The position numbers were made by a program, and so were the translations under genes. This document shows positions 1-5,532 of a stretch of DNA of 5,622 nt, piece after piece (position 1 is the first letter of the stretch; the number at the start of each line of letters is the position of its first letter). Under the pieces are notes generated by a model that searched no databases, was not told where the DNA came from, and saw only the letters and a program-made list of their open reading frames with translations. Origin of the DNA: Rubrobacter sp. (lineage in GTDB: Bacteria; Actinomycetota; Rubrobacteria; Rubrobacterales; Rubrobacteraceae); NCBI GenBank assembly GCA_016781725.1, contig JADDPU010000008.1, forward strand, positions 1 to 5,622. Direction: 5' to 3'.

Positions 1-77
1 CCACGGGGCCGAAAGCCGCGGTTATCGACTACGAGATCCTATCCAGGACTTCGCCGGTCGATGGTCTCTCCTTCCGG
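1..77. other. No gene found at the window's left edge
   Basis: All three minus-strand frames are closed within about 50 bases of the preceding stop codon (TAG, TAG, TAA). The next gene in the operon direction therefore does not start here. An AAGGAG sequence on the minus strand at 73-68 has no usable start codon after it. No hairpin followed by a T-run was seen, so the operon end is not marked by an obvious intrinsic terminator. Confidence 0.5.
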
Positions 78-353
78 TCACTCGCCGTGCCCCGCGGCCC
101 CGCCGGAATCCCGGTCGGCGGGCTTACCGTCGGCGCGGTACTCGGGGTTCGCCCTGAGAAAGTCCTCGACCGAGCCTATCCCCCACCCTACGATGACCTC
201 CGTCGCCTCCGGGTCGAAGCGGGTCCTGATGCGGCCCTCCCTCCTGACGCTGCGCCGGACGTACTCCCAGGCCGTCTCGCCGGCGCGGCGCTCCAGCCGC
301 TCGGTGTAGACGAACCGCCCCGTGGCCCTCTCGCGCACCATCAACAGGTCCAA
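78..353 (-). CDS. Uncharacterised 91-residue protein, last gene of the operon
   Basis: The family is not recognised. The reading frame encodes a compact, charged protein. It begins with a hydrophobic strand DLLMVRE, followed by GRFVYTERLERR, the helix-like GETAWEYVRRSVRREGRI and an acidic/hydrophobic stretch FDPEATEVIVGWGIGS. The segment VEDFLRANPEY then leads to a disordered Gly/Asp-rich tail. There is no signal peptide or membrane segment. Two starts are plausible. TTG at 353 has GGGAGG six bases upstream and keeps the DLLMVRE strand, so it is chosen here. ATG at 341 has a poorer ribosome site and would give 87 residues. The gene begins 2 bases (TTG) or 14 bases (ATG) after the RtcB-like gene's stop, so the two are probably translated together and may work together. 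It is unlike archease, the usual RtcB partner. Confidence 0.72.
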   Translation of the reverse strand: MDLLMVRERATGRFVYTERLERRAGETAWEYVRRSVRREGRIRTRFDPEATEVIVGWGIGSVEDFLRANPEYRADGKPADRDSGGAAGHGE

Positions 354-355
354 CC

Positions 356-1435
356 TCAGCCTCCCGGGAGACCCAACTCCGCCCAACGCTCCAGTAACCC
401 CGCCTCTTCCCACGGCCACCGGCCTTCATGCTCAGGGACCCCGAACGGCGGCGCGCTCGCCCACATCTTACCCGTTCCTATCACCGCGTAGCCACCGGAG
501 ACGAGGACTCCCCCAGACCCTACGGACGCTACGGCGTTGCGGTGCACGAGCAGCCCCTCTTGCTCCTCGATCCCTCCTACCCTCCAGGCGGCGCAAACCT
601 CCAGAGCTCCGGCCGTCTCTTTAAGCACCCGCCGGAGCATCCACAGGGTCCTGGCGGCGCGGGCGTCGGCGAAGTTGGATGCCGCGTGGAGCGCCGCCAG
701 GAGGTCCGCAGCCTCCTCGGTATAGATGGGGGCTGACGGCAGGTCCGGCTCGGTGCCGAAGTCTCCCGACCAGATCCGGCCGAGGATGCGCTCCCTGTGC
801 GTCCCGAGCGCGAGCCCGCCAAGCCCCCCGGCGTCGACCCGGACCACGACGGCCAGGGCGCCCGTCCGCAACCCGAGGCTTTCGGCGCCTTCGGCATCAA
901 GGACCCCCGCCACCACCCTGAGTTCCGGCCTAACAGCGGCCTCCCACCCTCGCGGGCCTGCCGCGAGCGCGCGGCGCCCGAGGGCGTCGGGTTCGCCCGG
1001 TCTCACATCGAGAAGGCGCAAGTCCTCCTCCTCGATAAGGCCGTCCTCGGCGGCGGCGAGCGCGCCGGTCTCGCAGAGCCTGGCGACGCCCGCCTCGTTT
1101 ACGGGGGGTAGCCGCAAGCCCGCCTCCGGCAAATCGCGCACCAGCCGGTCGTGCAACGCCCGCGGCTCCACGCTCAGGTTCTCCGCCGTAGTGTCGGCGA
1201 CGAGGAGCAGGCCGCGCTCTGGCGTGGAGAGGAGATCCGGGGCCGCGTGCGTCGCCGAGGAGGCAACCGACCCGAAGCCCTCCGGCGAGGCGGCGGCGTA
1301 GACGGGGCTCTGTACGCCGGGGAGCCTTGCTGCGGGCAGGGCGCGGTCGAAGGCGGAGGCGTCGGGGGCGTAGAGGACGACCTCGGCCTCCTCGCCCTCG
1401 CCGCGCCACTCGTATTCGGCCGTGTGCTCTGCCAT
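356..1435 (-). CDS. Degenerate RtcB-like protein, predicted to lack RNA ligase activity
   Basis: This is a 359-residue protein with no textbook motif, but it follows the RtcB RNA ligase layout in order. ARLPGVQSPVYAAASPEGFG (36-55) resembles the LPGIVGPVxAMPDVHxGYG region. RGLLLVADTT (74-83) lies where RtcB has GxGFDINCG. LRVVAGVLDAEGAESLGL (172-189) resembles HFLEVQxVDExxDxEAAExFGL. VVVRVDAGGLGGL (196-208) replaces VMIHxGSRGLGH. LLAALHAASNFADAR (245-259) resembles YLAAMxAAANYAxANR. LLVHRNAVAS (295-304) resembles LxVHRKGAxxA, and ASAPPFG (326-332) resembles SSAPHGA. The family's metal ligands appear lost: Cys of DINCG is Thr, the GNHF and HxGSRG histidines are replaced, and HN is WR. Only the His of HRKGA, the guanylylation site, remains (H298). 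It is shorter than active RtcB (about 400 or more residues). The ATG lies 13 bases after the alpha subunit stop, with only a weak ribosome site. A scaffold or RNA-binding role is possible; the homology is judged by eye. Confidence 0.6.
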   Translation of the reverse strand: MAEHTAEYEWRGEGEEAEVVLYAPDASAFDRALPAARLPGVQSPVYAAASPEGFGSVASSATHAAPDLLSTPERGLLLVADTTAENLSVEPRALHDRLVRDLPEAGLRLPPVNEAGVARLCETGALAAAEDGLIEEEDLRLLDVRPGEPDALGRRALAAGPRGWEAAVRPELRVVAGVLDAEGAESLGLRTGALAVVVRVDAGGLGGLALGTHRERILGRIWSGDFGTEPDLPSAPIYTEEAADLLAALHAASNFADARAARTLWMLRRVLKETAGALEVCAAWRVGGIEEQEGLLVHRNAVASVGSGGVLVSGGYAVIGTGKMWASAPPFGVPEHEGRWPWEEAGLLERWAELGLPGG

Positions 1436-1448
1436 AGGGGGGTCAGCT

Positions 1449-3185
1449 CTACTCTATGACGATCAGGGGGTCCCCGGGGCGGACCGTCTGGCCCGGCTCC
1501 ACGCGGACCTCGGAGACCGTGCCGGTCTTCTGAGCCCGGATCTCGCTCTCCATCTTCATGGCCTCGAGGATGCACACAGGCTCGTCCGCCGCGACGGGCT
1601 GCCCCTCCTCCACTAGCACCTTGACGATCGTCCCCTGCATCGGCGCCGAGACCGCTCCCTCGCTCACCGAGGCCCGCCGCGTCTCACCCCGCTTGCGCCG
1701 CGGCGGCCCGCCGCCGGCGGACGTCCCCTCGTCCGAGAAGACCTTTACCCGGAAGAGCCTCCCATCCACCTCGACCTCGACCTCCCTGGCGGCCTTCTCG
1801 GGAGCGGCGCCGGGAGGCTCGCCGGCGGGCGCGGAATCCAGCTTCAGCCCATTCAGGCGCTCGGCTACGAAGCCCGTCGTGTAGTCGCCAGAGAGGAAGA
1901 TCTCGTCGTCCAGGAGCGCGCGGAAGAACGGCAGCGTCGTCGAGATCCCCTCGACCCTGAACTCGGCGAGCGCCCGTCGCAGCGTGCCGAGCGCCTCTCT
2001 CCGGTCGGAGCCCCGCACGATGAGCTTGGCGAACAGCGGGTCGTAGGACTCGGGGACGACGCCGGGGCCGGCCAGCGAGGAGTCCACCCGCACCCCGGGG
2101 CCACCGGGCTCCTCGTAGGCCGTCACGGCGCCGGGGCTCGGGGCGAAGTCGCGGGCGGGGTCCTCGGCGTTCAGGCGGGCCTCGATGGCGTGGCCGCGCC
2201 AGGAGACGTCCTCCTGCGAGAAAGAGAGCTCCTCGCCGGCGGCGATCCTGACGCCCGTCTTCACGACGTCTATCCCCGTCACCTCCTCGGTGACGGGGTG
2301 CTCGACCTGCACGCGCGTGTTCATCTCGAGAAAGTAGAACTCGTCTCCTTCGACCAGGAACTCGACGGTGCCGACGTTGTCGTAGCCCACGGCCTCGGCG
2401 GCGGCGAGCGCTGCCTCCCCCATCGCCTCGCGCATCGCCGCCGTCATGGCCGGGCTCGGGCACTCTTCGAGGAGCTTCTGGTGCCTGCGTTGGATGGAGC
2501 AGTCCCTCTCCCCTAGGTGGACTGCGTTGCCGTGCTTGTCCCTCACTACCTGTATCTCTACGTGCCGCGGGCCAGGCAGGTACTTCTCGACGTACACCGA
2601 CCCGTCGCCGAAGTACGCCTCTCCCTCCCGGCTAGCCCGCTCGAAGGCGCCGGCGGCCTCCGTCTTGTCGCGGGCCACGGCAAATCCCTTGCCACCGCCT
2701 CCGGCCGAGGCCTTGATCGCCACCGGGTAACCGTGCTCCCCGGCAAACTCTAGCACCGCCTCAGGCTCTCCCACCGGGTCTCTGGTACCCGGCACCATCG
2801 GCACCCCCGCCGCTCCCATGATGCGCCTGGACTCCACCTTGCTGCCCATCGCCTCTATGGCCTCGGGGTGGGGCCCGATCCAGACCATACCAGCCTCCTT
2901 CACAGCCCTGGCGAACGCCGCGCTCTCGGCCAGAAAGCCGTATCCCGGGTGGACCGCCTCGGCCCCGCTGCGCCGCGCGACCTCGATCAGACGCCCCACG
3001 TTCAGGTAGCTCTCGGCGGCCGAGGCAGGACCGACGTGGTAGGCCTCATCCGCCAGCCGGGGGTGCAGACCTTCCCTGTCCGCGTCGGAGTAGACGGCGA
3101 CGCTCGCCACCCCCATCTCCCGCAGCGCCCGCACGAGGCGCACGGCGATCTCCCCGCGGTTGGCTATGAGCACCTTCCCGAACAC
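1449..3185 (-). CDS. pccA: Acyl-CoA (propionyl-CoA) carboxylase alpha subunit: biotin carboxylase fused to biotin carrier
   Basis: This 578-residue protein carboxylates its own biotin with ATP and bicarbonate and delivers it to the beta subunit. It has a biotin carboxylase N-domain (KVLIANRGEIAVR, 4-16), an ATP-grasp domain with glycine loop GGGGKG (162-167), HQKLLEE (235-241) and FLEMNTRVQVEHPVTE (285-300), and a C-domain containing EARLNAEDP (335-343). The residues equivalent to the E. coli AccC active site are all present: K116, K158, H208, K237, E275, E287, N289, R291, E295 and R337. After a linker (about 447-510), the biotinyl domain (about 511-578) carries EAMKMES with biotinylated Lys544, 34 residues from the end. 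Length fits actinobacterial alpha subunits. The GTG start gives the family's usual N-terminus, abuts the epsilon stop with no gap, and has GGGAGG 11 bases upstream. An AccA/AccC-type multi-substrate role is the main alternative. Confidence 0.96.
   Translation of the reverse strand: MFGKVLIANRGEIAVRLVRALREMGVASVAVYSDADREGLHPRLADEAYHVGPASAAESYLNVGRLIEVARRSGAEAVHPGYGFLAESAAFARAVKEAGMVWIGPHPEAIEAMGSKVESRRIMGAAGVPMVPGTRDPVGEPEAVLEFAGEHGYPVAIKASAGGGGKGFAVARDKTEAAGAFERASREGEAYFGDGSVYVEKYLPGPRHVEIQVVRDKHGNAVHLGERDCSIQRRHQKLLEECPSPAMTAAMREAMGEAALAAAEAVGYDNVGTVEFLVEGDEFYFLEMNTRVQVEHPVTEEVTGIDVVKTGVRIAAGEELSFSQEDVSWRGHAIEARLNAEDPARDFAPSPGAVTAYEEPGGPGVRVDSSLAGPGVVPESYDPLFAKLIVRGSDRREALGTLRRALAEFRVEGISTTLPFFRALLDDEIFLSGDYTTGFVAERLNGLKLDSAPAGEPPGAAPEKAAREVEVEVDGRLFRVKVFSDEGTSAGGGPPRRKRGETRRASVSEGAVSAPMQGTIVKVLVEEGQPVAADEPVCILEAMKMESEIRAQKTGTVSEVRVEPGQTVRPGDPLIVIE
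2274..2298 (-). repeat. Perfect 10-bp inverted repeat inside the alpha subunit gene
   Basis: CCCCGTCACC (2274-2283) and GGTGACGGGG (2289-2298) are exact reverse complements separated by five bases. On the coding strand the element encodes the conserved PVTEEVTG, so the symmetry may be a by-product of codon choice at a fixed protein motif. The coding strand also contains GGAGGTGA, a full Shine-Dalgarno-like sequence, partly within the loop and right arm. It is not followed by T-rich sequence, so it is not an intrinsic terminator. Confidence 0.5.
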
Positions 3186-3416
3186 CTAGGCTATGTCCTC
3201 CCAGCGCGGGTACGACCACAGCGGGTCCCCGGGCTCCATCCCCCGCGGCGGATGCCCGAGCAACCCCGCGAGCCGCCACCGGCTGCGTCCGGGAGCAGCC
3301 TCCGCGGATGGTCCGTCTTCGGGCTTCGCGCGCAGAGCCTCCAGCGCGGCCACGATGGCTACCGTCTCCTCCGGGGTCGGGGTCGGCCTTATGCGCGCTC
3401 GCAAAGCTTCGGTCAT
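3186..3416 (-). CDS. Acyl-CoA carboxylase epsilon-like small subunit
   Basis: This is a 76-residue protein with the two-part layout of actinobacterial acyl-CoA carboxylase epsilon subunits (AccE/PccE). An N-terminal helix PTPEETVAIVAALEAL spans residues 13-28. It is followed by a variable Ala/Pro/Glu linker (29-44) and a C-terminal basic/aromatic segment SRWRLAGLL (45-53) with further tryptophans at 67 and 72. In that family the small subunit binds the carboxyltransferase core and helps hold the alpha-beta complex together; it has no catalytic motif. The ATG at 3416 is chosen because it overlaps the preceding TGA and because the frame upstream of it looks like Arg/Pro-rich shadow sequence. 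The stop codon is immediately followed by the alpha subunit's GTG. Gene position between beta and alpha supports the assignment, but epsilon proteins diverge quickly and the match is by pattern only. Confidence 0.75.
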   Translation of the reverse strand: MTEALRARIRPTPTPEETVAIVAALEALRAKPEDGPSAEAAPGRSRWRLAGLLGHPPRGMEPGDPLWSYPRWEDIA

Positions 3417-3529
3417 CGGGCGAAGTACCCAACGAGGGGCGCGGCGGGGACGAAGGCGTAGAGGCCCCAATCTCTGCCCGTGCCGGGCCTGCGGAGCACC
3501 GCCAAACCTTCCGCCACCTCGGCGCTCAA
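3413..3529 (-). CDS. Predicted 38-residue small protein between carboxylase beta and epsilon genes
   Basis: The family is not recognised. A TTG codon overlaps the beta subunit stop (TTGA), and the reading frame runs 38 codons to a TGA that overlaps the next gene's ATG (ATGA). The product begins (M)SAEVAEGLAVLRRPGTG and ends in the aromatic, hydrophobic tail GLYAFVPAAPLVGYFAR, which is too short and too interrupted for a confident membrane helix. Counting the 37 codons after the start, G or C occupies 31 third, 27 first and 22 second positions. That ordering (third above first above second) is the pattern of real genes in GC-rich genomes. A second possible start is GTG at 3499, which has a GGAAGG Shine-Dalgarno seven bases upstream and would give 28 residues. 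If real, it may be a small accessory of the carboxylase or a coupling cistron that feeds ribosomes to the epsilon gene. The alternative is simply an open spacer. Confidence 0.4.
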   Translation of the reverse strand: MSAEVAEGLAVLRRPGTGRDWGLYAFVPAAPLVGYFAR

Positions 3530-5100
3530 AGCGGGATATTCCCGTGCTTGCGCGGCGGGCGGTCCGGGCGCTTGGTGCGGATCATCTGCAGGGCCTGGAT
3601 CAGGTAGGGCCTGGTCTCGCGCGGGTCTATTACGTCGTCTATAAAGCCCATCTCGGCGGCGACCATCGGGTTGTTGAACTGCTCCTCGTAGTCCTCGATG
3701 AGCTTGGCGCGTCTGGCTTCGGGGTCGTCCGCCTCCGCTATCTGGCGGCGGAAGATGATCCCGACCGCCGCGGGGGCTCCCATCACCGCGATCTCCCCCG
3801 TGGGCCACGAGACGTTCACGTCGGCCCCGATGTGCTTGGAGCACATGACGTCGTAGGCCCCGCCGTAGGCCTTCCTGGTGATGACCGTCATCTTCGGCAC
3901 CGTGGCCTCGGAGAAGGCGTAAAGGAGCTTCGCCCCGTGGCGGATGATCCCACCCCACTCCTGGTCCGTGCCAGGCATGAACCCCGGCACGTCGACGAAC
4001 GTCACGAGCGGTATGTTGAAGGCGTCGCAGAACCTGACGAAGCGGGCCCCCTTCACGCTCGCGTCTATGTCGAGGGTCCCCGCGAGCACCGAGGGCTGGT
4101 TGCCCACCACCCCGACCGCGTGCCCGTCGAGCCTGGCGAACCCGACCACGAGGTTCTGCGCCCACCCCTCCTGCACCTCGAAGAACTCCCCGTCGTCCAT
4201 TACGCCGCCTATCGCCTCGCGGATGTCGTACGGGCGCTGGGGCGAGTCGGGGACGAGCGTCGCCAGGTTCTCGTCCATCCTTTCCGGGTCGTCCGTCGGT
4301 CGGAAGTAAGGGGCGCTCTCGAGGTTGTTCTCGGGGAGGAAGGAGAGCAGGTAGCGCACGTCGTCAAGGCACGTCTCCTCGTCGGGGGCCGAGAAGTGGG
4401 CCACGCCGGACTTGGTGTTGTGGGTGGCAGCTCCCCCGAGGTCCTCGAAGGAGACGTCCTCTCCGGTCACGCTCTTTATCACGTCTGGGCCGGTTATGAA
4501 CATGTGGCTGGTCTCCTCGACCATAAAGACGAAGTCCGTGATCGCCGGCGAGTAGACCGCGCCCCCGGCGCAGGGTCCCATGATGACGCTGATCTGGGGC
4601 ACGACGCCGGAGGCGAGCACGTTGCGGTGGAAGATGTCGGCGTAGCCCGCCAGGGAGACGACCCCCTCCTGGATGCGCGCCCCGCCCGAGTCGTTTATGC
4701 CGACGATGGGGCAGCCGGTCGAGAGGGCTAGGTCCATGACCTTGCAGATCTTCTCCGCGTAGACTTCGCCCAAAGAGCCACCGAACACGGTGAAGTCCTG
4801 GCTGAACACGCAGACCTTGCGCCCGGAGACCTCGCCGTACCCGGTGATAACCCCGTCCCCAAGCGGCCTGTTCTCCTCGAGCCCGAAGTTGTACGAGCGG
4901 TGCACCCTGTAGCGGTCGAGCTCCACGAACGTGCCCTCGTCGAGCAGCAACTCGACGCGCTCGCGGGCTGTCAGCTTCCCGCGCTCGCGCTGCCTCTGTA
5001 CGGCCCGCTCGGGGGCGGGGTGCGCCGCGGCCTCCCGCAGCTTCTTGAGTCCCTCTATCTTCCCGGCGGTGGTCTTCTCGCCAAGCCTCTCACCCTGCAT
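3526..5100 (-). CDS. pccB: Acyl-CoA (propionyl-CoA) carboxylase beta subunit, carboxyltransferase
   Basis: This 524-residue protein matches the usual 510-540 length of PccB/AccD5 proteins. The carboxyltransferase transfers the carboxyl group from carboxybiotin to the acyl-CoA alpha carbon in the cytoplasm. Numbering from the ATG at 5100, the N-terminal crotonase-fold half has the RERGKLTARERVELLLDEG region (38-56), VFGGSLGEVYAEK (105-117), NDSGGARIQEG (136-146) and GPCAGGAVYSPA (175-186), whose Gly-Gly makes the first oxyanion hole. The C-terminal half has VDVPGFMPGTDQE (369-381) and the second oxyanion region RKAYGGAYDVM (409-419). Asp417 in YDVM matches the residue that favours propionyl-CoA in Streptomyces PccB (Asp422), so propionyl-CoA is the likely substrate. 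An in-frame GTG at 5118 would add six residues but lies upstream of the -10 element, so ATG 5100 is preferred. No Shine-Dalgarno precedes it. The stop codon overlaps the TTG of the next small ORF. Confidence 0.96.
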   Translation of the reverse strand: MQGERLGEKTTAGKIEGLKKLREAAAHPAPERAVQRQRERGKLTARERVELLLDEGTFVELDRYRVHRSYNFGLEENRPLGDGVITGYGEVSGRKVCVFSQDFTVFGGSLGEVYAEKICKVMDLALSTGCPIVGINDSGGARIQEGVVSLAGYADIFHRNVLASGVVPQISVIMGPCAGGAVYSPAITDFVFMVEETSHMFITGPDVIKSVTGEDVSFEDLGGAATHNTKSGVAHFSAPDEETCLDDVRYLLSFLPENNLESAPYFRPTDDPERMDENLATLVPDSPQRPYDIREAIGGVMDDGEFFEVQEGWAQNLVVGFARLDGHAVGVVGNQPSVLAGTLDIDASVKGARFVRFCDAFNIPLVTFVDVPGFMPGTDQEWGGIIRHGAKLLYAFSEATVPKMTVITRKAYGGAYDVMCSKHIGADVNVSWPTGEIAVMGAPAAVGIIFRRQIAEADDPEARRAKLIEDYEEQFNNPMVAAEMGFIDDVIDPRETRPYLIQALQMIRTKRPDRPPRKHGNIPL

Positions 5101-5108
5101 AGCCCGGC

Positions 5109-5117
5109 ATTCTAGCA
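5109..5117 (-). promoter_or_regulatory. Extended -10 promoter for the carboxylase operon
   Basis: The minus strand reads TGC followed directly by TAGAAT, a good extended -10 element (TGn-TAnnnT). No convincing -35 hexamer sits 16 to 18 bases upstream, where the sequence reads about ATATTC; this is tolerated by extended -10 promoters. Counting about 7 bases from the hexamer puts the transcription start at about 5102-5100, on or next to the ATG at 5100. It is the only clear promoter-like element in the gap between the DUF5615 gene and the carboxylase genes. It is a prediction from sequence only. Confidence 0.5.
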
Positions 5118-5173
5118 CGCAGAAAAACGGGGAATATCGGCGGAAACGTTGCGAGAGTCGGTGGACAAAGACC

Positions 5174-5524
5174 TCACCGGATGCGAATACGCTTCTCTTC
5201 TACTATCCAGAGACGACCTTCCAGGGGTTCGCGTCCGACTGCCTTTAGCGCTCGTTGGAACACGTCGACTACGTGGACCTTGTCTTGTCGGAAGAGGCGC
5301 AGCGCGATCAGGCCCGGATGCTCGCCTGGCGGGTAGGTTCGTATATCAGCGAAATCGAGATCCAGGGTCACGAAGATCCGGTTTTCTGCCTTACAGACCT
5401 CGGACAGATGTCGGTCGCTAACGCCGACGAGTTGTTGATCATCGACAGTAGCGGCCTCGTGTCCGGCGGCACGTAACACTTCTGCTAGCTCTACCGGGAG
5501 GTTCTCGTCGATCTTGAACCTCAC
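5174..5524 (-). CDS. DUF5615 family PIN-like protein (probable toxin / Mut7-C-like nuclease)
   Basis: This is a 116-residue protein with a GTG start. The start is supported by AAGG six bases upstream (5534-5531, overlapping the antitoxin stop codon) and by the family's usual N-terminus. Visible motifs are IDENLP at residues 5-10, a GHEAATV strand at 21-27, G-x-SD at 34-37, TLDLDF at 53-58 and HPGLIALRL at 69-77. The acidic residues D6, E7, D37, D55 and D57 are those expected to hold the metal in this PIN-like fold. The length is normal for the family. Together with the DUF433 gene just upstream it forms a probable type II toxin-antitoxin pair, with this protein as the presumed RNase. A toxic or RNA-cleaving activity is inferred, not shown. 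The gene ends 73 bases before the carboxylase start, and a separate promoter lies between, so it is probably not part of the metabolic operon. Confidence 0.87.
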   Translation of the reverse strand: MRFKIDENLPVELAEVLRAAGHEAATVDDQQLVGVSDRHLSEVCKAENRIFVTLDLDFADIRTYPPGEHPGLIALRLFRQDKVHVVDVFQRALKAVGREPLEGRLWIVEEKRIRIR

Positions 5525-5532
5525 GCGGCACC

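Noticed and set aside
63..74. Strong ribosome-binding-like AAGGAG after the 91-residue gene
   Set aside because: No ATG, GTG or TTG follows at a suitable distance and all minus-strand frames close within about 50 bases.
1..309. Plus-strand frames open from the left edge, possibly the end of a gene from outside
   Set aside because: They run straight into the antisense of the 91-residue gene without a natural protein end, and no recognisable sequence was found. Too little is visible to call a gene.
726..1301. Plus-strand open frame of 191 codons opposite the RtcB-like gene
   Set aside because: Its Ser/Arg/Pro-rich translation is typical of a shadow frame, and the opposite strand has coherent protein sequence and operon spacing.
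3417..3470. N-terminal extension of the epsilon gene to a start at 3470
   Set aside because: The added residues are Arg/Pro-rich and look like an out-of-frame reading of the 38-codon ORF. ATG 3416 overlaps the upstream stop and matches the family's usual length.
3193..4731. Long plus-strand open frame of 512 codons opposite the beta, small ORF and epsilon genes
   Set aside because: It is antisense to a clearly conserved carboxyltransferase, is rich in Arg, His and Val with no recognisable motif, and is long only because GC-rich genes rarely have stops in the mirrored frame.
5101..5118. GTG start at 5118 for the beta subunit
   Set aside because: It lies at or upstream of the -10 element, has no ribosome site, and adds six residues with no family support.
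5119..5173. Intrinsic terminator after the DUF5615 gene
   Set aside because: A T-rich run (GTTTTTCT on the minus strand) is present, but I found no stable GC stem directly before it.
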